In this document: in pieces, positions 51,931 to 60,907 of the stretch
Numbering within the stretch: position 1 is the stretch's first letter
How the letters are laid out: each line of letters opens with the position of its first letter
DNA from: Pseudorhodoplanes sp.
Lineage (GTDB): Bacteria > Pseudomonadota > Alphaproteobacteria > Rhizobiales > Xanthobacteraceae
Reading direction: 5' to 3'
Assembly (NCBI GenBank): GCA_019187085.1
Contig: JABARS010000006.1
Coordinates: 258,894-322,893, forward strand
DNA: 64,000 nucleotides
The notes under the pieces: generated by a model
What the model saw: only the letters and a program-made list of their open reading frames with translations
Told to the model about the DNA's origin: nothing
Database searches by the model: none
Made by a program: the position numbers and the translations under genes

Positions 51931-52989
51931 TCAATCGTATTTCAACGTGTCCTGGGCCACGAAGCGCTTGATATTTGCGAGATAGGTGTCGAGCGCCTTG
52001 CGGCCGGGGATGCCCTTGGACTCCATGTCCTTGACCCACGGCTCCCACGACACGCGCCGCGCGGTCTCCAGCACCTTGTCGGCCACGCCGGCTTTCACCG
52101 GAACGACCTTGGCGCCGGCCTTGAAGGCGGCTTCCTTGGCTTCTCCGAAACCGGTGATCTCGTAGTCCTTGGCGTAGATGCGCGCCGCCTCCGGTACGAA
52201 ATCCTCGATGATCTTCTGGATGTCGGCCGGCAGCTTGTTCCAGGTGCGCGTGCTGATCGCAAGGAAGGCCGCGCTGGTGCCGACCGGCAGCAGGCTGTGA
52301 TACTTCACGACGTCGTAGAGCTTGTAGCCGTGCGCGATATCCCAGTCGCCGAGGAGTCCGTCGATCGTCCCCTTCTGCAGCGCGTCGTAGATTTCCGGCG
52401 GCGTCATGCCGACCGGCGTCACGCCAAGCTCGGCCAGCATCTTCGCCTGGTCGCCGACGCCGCGGAACTTGAGGCCCTTCAGATCGTCGAGCGTCTCGAT
52501 CGGCTTCTTCGACCAGACATAATAGGGACCGTAGCCCATCGGCATCATCATGCGGATACCGCGTTTCTCGAGCTGCTGCCTGAACTCGGGAATGTCACGG
52601 TAGGTCTGGTAATAGGCCATGATCACCGGCCACAGGTGATAGTTCAGGCCGGCGAGAGAACCGAGATTGGCCAGCGGAAACCGGGCCGGATAATAGGCCG
52701 ACAGAACGGTGCCGATGTCGGCGATACCGTTCTCCAGCGCATCCGGAATCTCGCGGGCGCCGACCAGCGACCCGGAATAATAGCGCTCGAACTGCAGGCG
52801 CCCGCCCGTCCTGCGCTCGAGCTCCTCGAGCGCCAGATCGACGCCGGCGAAATAGTGCGTCGTCTTCGGTCCCCAATAGGCGACCTTCAGCTTCATCGGA
52901 CCTTGTGCAAAGGCCGTTGCAGTGAGCGCCGCCAATGCGACGACGGCAATCGCTGTCTTTCTGAATGCAGCATCAATGTACGCAATCAT
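51931..52989 (-). CDS. dctP: TRAP transporter substrate-binding protein DctP
   Basis: The 352-residue protein from the ATG at 52989 has GAGCGGGAGCTG upstream. A Sec signal peptide covers 1-28 (IAVVALAALTATAFAQG). The mature receptor has LKVAYWGPKTTHYFAGVDLALEELERRTGG, then ETLDDLKGLKFRGVGDQAKMLAELGVTPVGMTPPEIYDALQKGTIDGLLGDW near 170-222, whose KGLKFR segment aligns with the ligand Arg region. The C-terminus has RRVSWEPWVKDMESKGIPGRKALDTYLANIKRF. It is first in the operon and divergent from the IclR pair. Confidence 0.94.
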   Translation of the reverse strand: MIAYIDAAFRKTAIAVVALAALTATAFAQGPMKLKVAYWGPKTTHYFAGVDLALEELERRTGGRLQFERYYSGSLVGAREIPDALENGIADIGTVLSAYYPARFPLANLGSLAGLNYHLWPVIMAYYQTYRDIPEFRQQLEKRGIRMMMPMGYGPYYVWSKKPIETLDDLKGLKFRGVGDQAKMLAELGVTPVGMTPPEIYDALQKGTIDGLLGDWDIAHGYKLYDVVKYHSLLPVGTSAAFLAISTRTWNKLPADIQKIIEDFVPEAARIYAKDYEITGFGEAKEAAFKAGAKVVPVKAGVADKVLETARRVSWEPWVKDMESKGIPGRKALDTYLANIKRFVAQDTLKYD

Positions 52990-53100
52990 ATTCAGCTCCC
53001 GCTCAAGGGGTGCGCACACGCACCTGCGCTGTCGCGCAATACCCGACCACGCCCCGAGCTTATCGTGGAAGCGACCCGCGTCAATAGGAATAAAACGCCA

Positions 53101-53115
53101 TTTCACTGAATGAAA
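53101..53115 (+). promoter_or_regulatory. Inverted repeat in the dctP-IclR divergent region
   Basis: TTTCA-CTGAA-TGAAA, with 5-base arms, lies 112 bases from the dctP start and 64 bases from the IclR start, in the AT-rich part of the 189-base divergent gap. IclR-family proteins bind short palindromes of this size between divergent promoters. The arms are short, so the call is modest. Confidence 0.4.
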
Positions 53116-53178
53116 ATATGGATTGACCGTTCCGGCGCATCTCCGCTAACAAGGAAAGGACGGAGGAACGGGTGCGGA

Positions 53179-53991
53179 ATGCCGAGAACGTCGAAAAGCG
53201 GAAAGCGCACGCCCTATCAAATCGATGTCATCGAACGCGGACTGGGCGTGCTGCGCCTCTTCACGCCGAGCCGGCACGTGCTTTCGCTGCGCGACATCGC
53301 GCAGGGGTTGCATTGCGTGCCGTCCACGGCGCTGCGGCTCGTCCGCACCCTGTGCGACCTCGGCTTTCTTCAGGAAATGCAGGGGCGAACGCTCTATCGC
53401 CCGGGGATCGCGGCCATCGGGCTTGGCAAATCGTCGATCGTCAACGCGCGGCTGCACCGCGCCGCTTTGCCGCATCTGCGCGCGCTGCACGAAAGCTCGC
53501 ACCATTCGATCAATCTCGACGTGCTGCTCGACGGCTCTATCTGTCACGTCGAGCGCTTCAAGGAAAAAGACATCCTTCCGACCGCCGTGCGGATCGGCAG
53601 CCTTTTCCCCGCTTATTGCACCGCACCAGGCAAGCTGCTGATGGCCTTCCAGTCGTCGCAGGAGCGCGCGCGCACGCTGCGGACGCAGAGTTTCGCTCCG
53701 CTGACGGCCCGCACGATAACCTCCCGGACGGCCATGCTGCGCGAACTGCGCGCGGTCAGGAAAGCGGGCTTCGCGATCGCCGATTGCGAGATGGCCGAGG
53801 ACTTGCGCGCGGTGTCCGCACCCGTGTGCGATCGTCACGGCGAAGTCGTGGCCGCGGTCACGCTTGTCGGATCGAGCCGGACAATTCCGGTCAAGATGCT
53901 GCGCGGCCCTTACGCGGACGGCGTGCGGGAAGCGGCCGAGTACATCAGCGCCGACCTCCGCCGGATCGCGTCGTCCGGAGGCGCGCCGTGA
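53179..53991 (+). CDS. IclR family transcriptional regulator (first of two)
   Basis: The protein has 270 residues from the ATG at 53179 (MPRTSKSGKRTPYQIDVIERGL), after GGAGGAACGGG. The winged helix (about 16-75) has IERGLGVLRLFTPSRHVLSLRDIAQGLHCVPSTALRLVRTLCDLGFLQ. The C-terminal effector domain (about 85-262) carries FPAYCTAPGKLLMAF and EMAEDLRAVSAPVCDRHGEVVAAVTLVG, typical of IclR. It lies divergent from dctP and overlaps a second IclR gene by four bases. It is likely to control the TRAP-hydrolase operons of the island in response to a carbon-source-derived acid. Confidence 0.9.
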   Translation: MPRTSKSGKRTPYQIDVIERGLGVLRLFTPSRHVLSLRDIAQGLHCVPSTALRLVRTLCDLGFLQEMQGRTLYRPGIAAIGLGKSSIVNARLHRAALPHLRALHESSHHSINLDVLLDGSICHVERFKEKDILPTAVRIGSLFPAYCTAPGKLLMAFQSSQERARTLRTQSFAPLTARTITSRTAMLRELRAVRKAGFAIADCEMAEDLRAVSAPVCDRHGEVVAAVTLVGSSRTIPVKMLRGPYADGVREAAEYISADLRRIASSGGAP

Positions 53992-54872
53992 CCGTCATCG
54001 CAAAAATCCAGAGCGGCGAGACGGCGGCCGGAACCTCCCGCTATCACATCACCGCGCTCGCACGCGGCCTTCAATTGCTGGCCATGCTGGCGGCGCGGCG
54101 CAGCGGAATGACGGTATCGGCGATCGCGGCGGAGAGCGGCTGGACGATCACGACGGCATTCCGCGTCGCAAGCACCCTGTGTCATCTCGGCTATCTGGAG
54201 CACGACAAGCGTTCGGGCGACTACGAACTCACCTATCACTGCCTGAGCCTTGGCTATAGCGCGACCGTCAGCCTGGAACTGACGGAGATCGCGTTTCCGG
54301 ACCTGCAGAAGCTGCATGACGAAACGCACGAGTCGGTGTTTTTGAGCATCCTGGCCGGCGCCGACATCATCTCGACGGTGCGGCTGTTGCGGTCCGAGCG
54401 CTTCGGCGCCTTGGGCGACCGGTTCCCCGCGCACGCGACGCCGAACGGCAAGATGCTAATCGCCCACCTGCCGGCTCGCGACCAGGAGCGCCTGCTAACG
54501 GGCACGCGATGGATGTCCTTCACGCCGAAGACGATCGTCGACCCGGCACAGCTCAGAAAGGAATTCGAGAAAGCCAGGCTTGCCGGCTTCGCGGTCACGG
54601 ACGACGAGCTTGTCGTCGGAACGCGCGGCATCGCGGCGCCGATATTCGACTGGGACGGACAATGCGTGGCCGCCGTCGCGATCGTGTGCGCCGGCAAGCG
54701 GCTGACGGTGGCGCAGGTGATCGAGCGCTATTGCGGCCCGGTTCAGATCACCGCGGAGCGGATCTCCGCCCTGCTCCGGGCGCGCTATCCGATATCGCAC
54801 GATATCGGCGACCCTCCCCCGAACGGCCCGGCGAAAGCGCCGCCGCGGTTGCGGCGTCTGCGCAAAAAGTAA
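53988..54872 (+). CDS. IclR family transcriptional regulator (second of two)
   Basis: The 294-residue protein starts at a GTG that overlaps the first regulator's stop (GTGA). HTH region about 20-75: HITALARGLQLLAMLAARRSGMTVSAIAAESGWTITTAFRVASTLCHLGYLEHDK. Effector domain about 85-260: GDRFPAHATPNGKMLIAHLPA and VVGTRGIAAPIFDWDGQCVAAVAIV. It is only moderately similar to the first IclR protein, so they are not recent duplicates. A basic tail ends RRLRKK. The FAH-family gene follows 10 bases later, so the regulator and the enzyme operon are co-transcribed. Confidence 0.9.
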   Translation: MTVIAKIQSGETAAGTSRYHITALARGLQLLAMLAARRSGMTVSAIAAESGWTITTAFRVASTLCHLGYLEHDKRSGDYELTYHCLSLGYSATVSLELTEIAFPDLQKLHDETHESVFLSILAGADIISTVRLLRSERFGALGDRFPAHATPNGKMLIAHLPARDQERLLTGTRWMSFTPKTIVDPAQLRKEFEKARLAGFAVTDDELVVGTRGIAAPIFDWDGQCVAAVAIVCAGKRLTVAQVIERYCGPVQITAERISALLRARYPISHDIGDPPPNGPAKAPPRLRRLRKK

Positions 54873-54882
54873 GTGGAGCATC

Positions 54883-55887
54883 ATGAAACTGGTCACTTTC
54901 CACAAACCGCAGCAGGACGCCCGTATCGGCGTTCTCCAGCCGGACGGGCGCATCCTCGATCTGCAAACGGCCGCGCTGCGCGATCAAGGCCATGCGGTGC
55001 CCGCGTTTTCGAGCATGCTCGACCTCATCCGCGGCGGCCCGCAGGCCCTGCAGCGCGCGCGCGCCCTAGCCGGGAAATTCGCAGCCGAGCCGTCCGTGCT
55101 GGTGCCGCAGGCCGATTGCCGGCTCCTTGCGCCCGTGCCGGTGCCCGAGCAGATGCGCGACTGCCTGGTTTTCGAGAAGCACTTTTTGCAGGCGCGCGCC
55201 AACGCCGCGGTCCTGAAAGCGCGCCTCTTGGGCGACAGCAGCCAGGAAGCCATCGCCGCCAGCGCCTCCGGCGTCGGCGCGGCGATCCCGCAGGTCTGGT
55301 ATCAGCAGCCGCTCTACTACAAGGGCAACCGCTTCAGCGTGGTCGGCCCCGACGCCGACGTCCATTGGCCGTCCTATTCGCGCTACCTCGATTTCGAGCT
55401 GGAATGGGGCATCTTCATCGGGCGCAAGGGCCGCAACATTCCGGCCTCGGAGGCCCGCGACTACATTTTCGGTTACACGGTCTTCAACGATTTCAGTGCG
55501 CGCGATGCGCAGTACCGCGAGACGGAAGGCCGGCTGGGGCCGGCCAAGGGCAAGGACTTCGACACCGGCAACGCGATGGGTCCGTGCATCGTGACGGCCG
55601 ATGCGCTGGTCGAACCCTACAATCTCGCGATGGCGGTTCGCGTCAACGGCGAGGAATGGGGCCGCGGAAACTCCCGCGACATGCACCATCGCTTCGAGGA
55701 CATGATCGCGCACATCTCCCGCGACGAAACGCTTTATCCGGGCGAGTTCATCGGATCCGGCACCGTGGGCAACGGATGCGGACTGGAGCTCGACCGATGG
55801 ATCAAACCCGGCGACATCGTCGAACTGGAGGTGGAAGGCATCGGCATTCTTCGCAACCGCGTCGTCGCCGCACACAATCCGGCCTGA
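54883..55887 (+). CDS. Fumarylacetoacetate hydrolase (FAH) family protein
   Basis: The 334-residue protein has the FAH fold core, with metal and substrate site marks near YYKGNRFSVVGPDADVHWPSYSRYLDFELEWGIFIGRKGRNIPASEARDYIFGYTVFNDFSARDAQ from 143 to 208: two Glu in DFELEWG and Asp in FNDFSARD. The end has HRFEDMIAHISRDETLYPGEFIGSGTVGNGCGLELDRWIKPGDIVELEVEGIG. Members cleave C-C bonds of acylpyruvates or act as hydratases in aromatic and heteroaromatic catabolism. It sits directly after the second IclR gene and 338 bases before the second triple-RidA gene. Confidence 0.93.
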   Translation: MKLVTFHKPQQDARIGVLQPDGRILDLQTAALRDQGHAVPAFSSMLDLIRGGPQALQRARALAGKFAAEPSVLVPQADCRLLAPVPVPEQMRDCLVFEKHFLQARANAAVLKARLLGDSSQEAIAASASGVGAAIPQVWYQQPLYYKGNRFSVVGPDADVHWPSYSRYLDFELEWGIFIGRKGRNIPASEARDYIFGYTVFNDFSARDAQYRETEGRLGPAKGKDFDTGNAMGPCIVTADALVEPYNLAMAVRVNGEEWGRGNSRDMHHRFEDMIAHISRDETLYPGEFIGSGTVGNGCGLELDRWIKPGDIVELEVEGIGILRNRVVAAHNPA

Positions 55888-56225
55888 CGCCGCACAGGTC
55901 TTATCACGTCGACGCCAGCTCCTTCTGGCCGAACCGCCGTCGCGCTCCTGCTCGCGTGCGCGTGCGGCCTGCGACCGCGTGCGCGGCGACGCATGTCGCG
56001 CGATACGCGCGCGCATGCGCATGATTTTTCAGCACGCATAACAGCTTCGCGCGTTTTCTTTCGCTGTTTGAAATTTTCCCGGCAAATTCTCTTTTGTCGA
56101 TGCAGCAATGCATCTTCGCGCCGATTGCACGAAAGCATTTGCAGTCGTCGCGATTTCGATGAAACAATCATCGGCGTCGAACGCGCAATTGTCAGTACAG
56201 TTGCTTGAGCAGGAGTGACGAAGCG
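55888..56225 (+). other. Intergenic stretch before the second triple-RidA gene
   Basis: The 338-base gap is unusually AT-rich for this window, with short runs such as GAAATTTTC near 56070 and TTTCGATGAAA near 56155 that could be regulator half-sites. No gene with a ribosome site is visible. A promoter for the operon that starts at 56226 probably lies here. Confidence 0.45.
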
Positions 56226-57611
56226 ATGGCCGGCCAATCTCCGCAGTTTCAGAGTCTCGGTGCCGAAGGCAGCGGTCCGCGCCTCATGCATCATGTCGGG
56301 CGCGCAAGAGAGTTCGTGTTCGTCGGCGGCATGACGCCGCACGATCCGCTCACCGGCGCGGTGATCGGCGACATGCGCGCCGTGCCTGCGGACGAAGCCG
56401 GCAGGCTGCAGAGCGGCATCTATTTCGTCGACTCGCAGCTCGCACGCATCAAAAGCCAGACCTGGCAGACGCTGCGGAACCTGAAGGACGCGCTGGACCG
56501 CATGAGCGCATCCTTCGACCAGCTCGTGCATCTGCGCGTTTTCCTGCGCGACATCCGCGACGAGCCGGCCGTGCTCGACGTCCTGCGCAAGGTGGTCGGC
56601 GAGCTGCCGTCCGGCGAGATCGTCCAGGCCTGGAATCCGGGAGCGCCGGAGAGCTTCGACATCCAGATCGACGCCATTGCGCTCTGCGGCACGGCCGCGC
56701 GCCGCAACGTTTCAATCCCGGCCATCGATCATCTGAGTGCGCCGTTTGCGCTGGCCACGCGCGGCGGCGACCTCTTGTTCTCGTCCTGTATCGCCGGCAT
56801 CCATACGCAGGACGACGGGCTGGCAACGCGGCTGACGCAGATCCCGGCCGCCCTGCGCGGCATTGCCGACAAGGCCGTCGGGCCGGTCACGCCGCGGGTC
56901 GAGGGCTATCTCGCGCAGCAACTGAAAATCTGGGAACACTTTCACGCCATCCTGCGGCACGAAAAAATCCCGCAAACCGACCTCCTGCTCAACTTCATGT
57001 GGGTGCGCCGCTCCATGCGGGAAATGGCGGACGGCTACACGAACCGCCCGCTGCTGCAGGCGACCGGGAGCAAGCATTGCCTGACCACCTTCCCGGCCGC
57101 GGGACTGCGGTTTCCCGATGCGCTGGTCGAAGGCCGCATCGTGGCCGTCTATCCGGATGCCAAGCGGCCGAAGACGATCAAGGTCGCCGATCACGGAATG
57201 TCCGGCGCCTATGTCGGCGCGGTCCAGGGCGGCGGACTGATCTTCACGTCGGGCGAAGTGCCGGTGCAGACCGAGGCGGGGCTTCCCATCCGTACCGCCG
57301 TCGACCTGACCGACGACATGCGCGCGCTCGATTTCGGCCGTTATCACGCGGAGGCCCTGATCATGCCGCAGGCGGATTTCGTGCTCAAGAAACTCAAGGC
57401 GACGCTCGCCCATTACGGCGTCTCGTTTCAGGATGTCGTGCACCAGTCGCTGTATCTGACCAACCCCGAGGATTTTCCGGCGCTCGAGAGGATCGCGTCG
57501 CTTTATTTCGGAGCGACGCTGCCGCCGACGACGATCGTCCCGATCCACCGGCCGTCGAACGCGCCCAGCGCGCGGCTGGAATACGAGGTGACGCTGGCGT
57601 CGCCCGATTAG
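56226..57611 (+). CDS. Second protein with three tandem RidA-like domains
   Basis: The protein has 461 residues from the ATG at 56226, with GCAGGAGTGA upstream; a TTG at 56205 would add seven residues. The layout equals that of the protein at 46270: domain 1 about 1-150 (REFVFVGGMTPHDPLTGA, QTWQTLRNLKDALDRMSASFDQLVHLRVFLRD), domain 2 about 155-315 (LLFSSCIAGIHTQ, QQLKIWEHFHAILRHEKIPQTDLLLNFMWVRR), domain 3 about 320-460 (GLIFTSGEVPVQTEAG, FVLKKLKATLAHYGVSFQDVVHQSLYLTNPEDFPALERIASLYFGATLPPTTIVPI). At the Arg position domains 1 and 3 read LPSGEIV and LPPTTIV. Function unknown. Confidence 0.85.
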   Translation: MAGQSPQFQSLGAEGSGPRLMHHVGRAREFVFVGGMTPHDPLTGAVIGDMRAVPADEAGRLQSGIYFVDSQLARIKSQTWQTLRNLKDALDRMSASFDQLVHLRVFLRDIRDEPAVLDVLRKVVGELPSGEIVQAWNPGAPESFDIQIDAIALCGTAARRNVSIPAIDHLSAPFALATRGGDLLFSSCIAGIHTQDDGLATRLTQIPAALRGIADKAVGPVTPRVEGYLAQQLKIWEHFHAILRHEKIPQTDLLLNFMWVRRSMREMADGYTNRPLLQATGSKHCLTTFPAAGLRFPDALVEGRIVAVYPDAKRPKTIKVADHGMSGAYVGAVQGGGLIFTSGEVPVQTEAGLPIRTAVDLTDDMRALDFGRYHAEALIMPQADFVLKKLKATLAHYGVSFQDVVHQSLYLTNPEDFPALERIASLYFGATLPPTTIVPIHRPSNAPSARLEYEVTLASPD

Positions 57612-57681
57612 CCGCCGCAGGCCGGAGCGACGCCGGACGGCGCGCGCGGATCGGGCATCGCACCGCAGGGGATTCCACAGC

Positions 57682-58860
57682 ATGACCAGCAATGTCTTTG
57701 CCTCGCTGCTTCAAGGCGTGCGGATCCTGGACTGCACGCGCAACATTGCCGGGCCGGTATCGACCATGCTGGCGGCGGAAATGGGCGCCACGGTGATCAA
57801 GATCGAACCGCCGGGCGGCGACGAGATGCGTCAATGGCCGCCCTTCATCGACGGCGAGAGCGCCTACTTCATCAGTTGCAACCGCGGCAAGCGCAGCATC
57901 GTGCTCGACTTCAAGACCGACGAAGGCCGCGCTCTGTTCGGTCGCCTGCTCGCAACGGCGGACATCCTGATCGAGAACTACCGGCCGGGAACGCTCGAAA
58001 AGCTCGGCCTCGGCTGGCAGGCGCAGCGCGCGGCGCATCCGCGGCTGATCTGGATTTCGGTGAGCGGCTACGGCCGCAGCGGACCGCGCGCCGAGGCGCC
58101 GGCCTACGATTCGATGATCCAGGCGTTTTCCGGAATCATGGGCCTGACGGGCGAAGGCGGCCGCCCGCCGGTGCGCTGCGCCGGCTCCCCCATCGACATC
58201 GCGACCTCCTATCTGGCGTGGGGCGCGATCATGACCGGATTGTACGTACTGCGGACGACGGGAAAGGGAACGCTGCTCGAAGTGTCGCTGATGGAATCGG
58301 CGCTCGGCTTCATGCACGCCTATCTGCAGAGCGCGCTTGCCGGACACGCGATCCCCGGCCGGCTCGGCTCGGAAACGATGGGGATCTATCCGGTCGGCGC
58401 ATTCACGGCAAAAGGCGACGACTACCTGTTCGTGCAGGTCAGCAACGAACGCCAGTGGAAACGCCTGTGCCAGTTGCTGGGAGCGCCCGCACTCGCCGAC
58501 GACGCCCGCTTCTCGGACAATCCGTCGCGCGTGCGCAATCGCGATGCGCTGCGACCGCTCCTCCAAGCCCGGTTGAGCGAACGCCCGGCGAGCGAATGGG
58601 AGCAGGCCCTGATGCAGGCCGGCGTGCCGGCGAGCCATGTCCGCTCGATCGCCGACGTGGCGGCCGACCCGCAAGTCATCGCCCGCAACATGGTCAAACC
58701 GACGGCGCTGCCGAGCGGCAGGACGGTTCCGACCTGGGGCGTGCCGGTCAAGATGGACGAGCAGATCGAAGGGCCCTTGCTGGGCGTTCCGTCGCTCGAT
58801 CAGCACCGCGGCGAAGTGCTTGCGGAACTGGCGGAACTGGAAGCGCAGAGAACGGACTGA
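57682..58860 (+). CDS. CaiB/BaiF CoA-transferase family protein
   Basis: The 392-residue class III CoA-transferase passes CoA between carboxylic acids. Marks: LLQGVRILDCTRNIAGPVSTMLAAEMGATVIKIEPPGGDEMRQWPPF near 7-50, FFISCNRGKRSIVLDFKTDEGRALF-type ISCNRGKRS near 62, and GSPIDIATSYLAWGAIMTGLYVLRTTGKG near 165 with the catalytic Asp region. The acyl-CoA dehydrogenase gene follows after a single base, the two forming one operon. It activates an acid probably derived from the substrate of the TRAP system. Confidence 0.93.
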   Translation: MTSNVFASLLQGVRILDCTRNIAGPVSTMLAAEMGATVIKIEPPGGDEMRQWPPFIDGESAYFISCNRGKRSIVLDFKTDEGRALFGRLLATADILIENYRPGTLEKLGLGWQAQRAAHPRLIWISVSGYGRSGPRAEAPAYDSMIQAFSGIMGLTGEGGRPPVRCAGSPIDIATSYLAWGAIMTGLYVLRTTGKGTLLEVSLMESALGFMHAYLQSALAGHAIPGRLGSETMGIYPVGAFTAKGDDYLFVQVSNERQWKRLCQLLGAPALADDARFSDNPSRVRNRDALRPLLQARLSERPASEWEQALMQAGVPASHVRSIADVAADPQVIARNMVKPTALPSGRTVPTWGVPVKMDEQIEGPLLGVPSLDQHRGEVLAELAELEAQRTD

Positions 58861-58861
58861 G

Positions 58862-60004
58862 ATGGATTTTGAACTGACGGGCGAACAGCGCACGCTGATG
58901 CAAACGGTGAAGAGCTTCGTCGATCACCGTGTCGAACCGCGCATGCGCGAGATCGAGATCGAGAACCGCATTCCCGACGAGATTTTCGCCGAGGCGGCGG
59001 CGCTCGGCCTGTATGGGATAAGCATACCCGAGGAATACGGCGGCAGCGGCCTGAGCCGCCTGGAGCGCACGCTGGTCCACCAGATGCTCGGCCGCAGCGG
59101 CTTCGGCTTTGCCGGCGCACTCGCCTCGCACACCGGCATTGGATCCGACGCGCTCGTCTCGATCGGCAGCCCCGAGCAGAAGCAACGCTATCTGCCGCGG
59201 ATGGCGAGCGGCGCGTTGCGCGCAGCGTTCGCGCTCACCGAATCGGAGGCGGGGTCCGACGCCGGCGGCATCCGCACCGTCGCACGCAAGAAGGGCGATC
59301 GCTACGTCATCAACGGCGTCAAGCGCTTCATCAGCGGCGGCGCGCGCGCGGGACTGATCACCGTCGTCGCGCGCACCAATGCCGACCAGAGCGCCAGACA
59401 GTTCAGCGTCTTCCTGGTCGAGCCGTCGTTTCCCGGATTCCGCGTCGGCGAGGTCTACGAAACCATGGGAAGCCGCGGGCATCCCATCGTCGAGCTGGTG
59501 TTCGAGGATTGCGAGGTTCCGGAAGAGAACCGTCTGGGGCCGGAAGGCGACGGCTGGCTCGCGGCGATGAAGACGCTCAACGAAGGGCGTCCGCTGGTGG
59601 CGGCCCGCTGCGTCGGCGCGTGCGAACGGCTTATCGAGATATCGACCGAGTACGCCAGGTCGCGCCGGCAATTCCAGCGCGCGCTCGGCGACTTCCAGGC
59701 TATCCAGTTCATGCTCGCCGACATGGCGATGCGCACCGAAGCGGCGCGCTGGCTGACCTATCATGCCGCGGTCGAGGCCGATTCCGGCCAGTTGCGCCCG
59801 CAGACGGTTTCGATCGCCAAGCTCTTCGCCTCCGAGGCGCTCGCCTTCGTCGCCGACGCCGCGCTGCAGATCCAGGGCGGCACCGGCTACATCGCGGACA
59901 ATCCAGTCGGCCGCTTCTATCGCGATGCCCGCGTCACCCGCATCTATGAAGGCACGTCGGAAATCCAGCGCATGATTATCGGCCGCGCGCTGCTGCGCGC
60001 ATGA
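58862..60004 (+). CDS. Acyl-CoA dehydrogenase family protein
   Basis: The 380-residue protein from the ATG one base after the CoA-transferase stop matches the FAD-dependent ACAD length. The N-terminal helical domain has DFELTGEQRTLMQTVKSFVDHRVEPRMREIEIENRIP. The FAD-binding middle has AFALTESEAGSDAGGIRTVARKKGDRYVINGVKRFISGG near 122-160. The C-terminal domain has the catalytic-base region RDARVTRIYEGTSEIQRMIIGRALLRA, with Glu near 363. It oxidises the acyl-CoA made by the CoA-transferase to an enoyl-CoA, passing electrons to ETF. An enoyl-CoA hydratase follows. Confidence 0.96.
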   Translation: MDFELTGEQRTLMQTVKSFVDHRVEPRMREIEIENRIPDEIFAEAAALGLYGISIPEEYGGSGLSRLERTLVHQMLGRSGFGFAGALASHTGIGSDALVSIGSPEQKQRYLPRMASGALRAAFALTESEAGSDAGGIRTVARKKGDRYVINGVKRFISGGARAGLITVVARTNADQSARQFSVFLVEPSFPGFRVGEVYETMGSRGHPIVELVFEDCEVPEENRLGPEGDGWLAAMKTLNEGRPLVAARCVGACERLIEISTEYARSRRQFQRALGDFQAIQFMLADMAMRTEAARWLTYHAAVEADSGQLRPQTVSIAKLFASEALAFVADAALQIQGGTGYIADNPVGRFYRDARVTRIYEGTSEIQRMIIGRALLRA

Positions 60005-60041
60005 ATGCCTCATCGCACCGGTCAAATTGGAGAAGGTCACG

Positions 60042-60830
60042 ATGTACAAGGATATCGCCGTCGAACGCCGCGGACGCATCGTCTGCGTCACGCTCAACCG
60101 GCCGGAGCGCGCGAACGCCATCAGCGTCGCGACATCCGCTGAACTGCTGAAGGTCTTCACCGAATACCGCGATGATCCGGAACAGTGGGTGATGATCATC
60201 GCCGGCGCCGGCGAGAAGTCGTTTTGCAGCGGCATGTATGTCACCGAAGCCGCCGAAAAGACCGCGGCCAAGGGGCGCACCGAGGGCTACACGATCTTCA
60301 AGCCGTGGACCGACATGATGCAGTCGATCCACAAGCCTTTCATCTGCGCGGTGAACGGCGCATGCGTCGGCGGCGGCTGGCACCTGGTCGCCGACAGCGA
60401 CATCGTGATCGCCTCCGACAATGCCGTGTTTCTCGACACGCACGTCAATATCGGCCTCATCAACGGCGTGGAATCGGCCGGCTTCGCATTCAAGATGCCG
60501 CTCGGCATCGTCATGCGCATGGTGGTCGAAGGCCGCTACTTCCGGGTGAACGCGCAGCAGGCGCTGCAATGGGGGCTGGTGTCGGAAGTCCTGCCGCAGG
60601 ACAGGCTGATGGCCAAGGCATGGGAGATCGCCGGCCATATCGCTGACGAAGCGGCCCCCCTGGCCGTGCAGGGGTCGAAGAAGGCGATCCTCGGAGCGCT
60701 GGATCGCGGTCCGACCGAGGGGATTCCCTATACCTGGACCGTGCTGACCGACATCCAGGACACCGAGGACACCAAGGAGGGATTCCGCTCCTTTGTCGAG
60801 AAACGAAAGCCCAAATTCGTGGGACGCTGA
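60042..60830 (+). CDS. Enoyl-CoA hydratase/isomerase family protein
   Basis: The 262-residue protein from the ATG at 60042, with GGAGAAGG upstream, has the crotonase fold. Oxyanion-hole sites lie at IIAGAGEKSFCSGMYVTEAAEKTAAKG near 53-79 and AVNGACVGGGWHLVADSDIVIASDNAVFLDTHVNIGL near 104-140. The two glutamates of enoyl-CoA hydratase are not both evident, so isomerase, hydrolase or lyase chemistry is possible. It follows the acyl-CoA dehydrogenase at 38 bases. Confidence 0.92.
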   Translation: MYKDIAVERRGRIVCVTLNRPERANAISVATSAELLKVFTEYRDDPEQWVMIIAGAGEKSFCSGMYVTEAAEKTAAKGRTEGYTIFKPWTDMMQSIHKPFICAVNGACVGGGWHLVADSDIVIASDNAVFLDTHVNIGLINGVESAGFAFKMPLGIVMRMVVEGRYFRVNAQQALQWGLVSEVLPQDRLMAKAWEIAGHIADEAAPLAVQGSKKAILGALDRGPTEGIPYTWTVLTDIQDTEDTKEGFRSFVEKRKPKFVGR

Positions 60831-60907
60831 CCGGACGGCGGCGCCCGCCATCGGTCTCGAATCTGCCTTCCCTGAAGCGCGGTTGCGTTCCGCCTGCCGG
60901 CCCGCAA

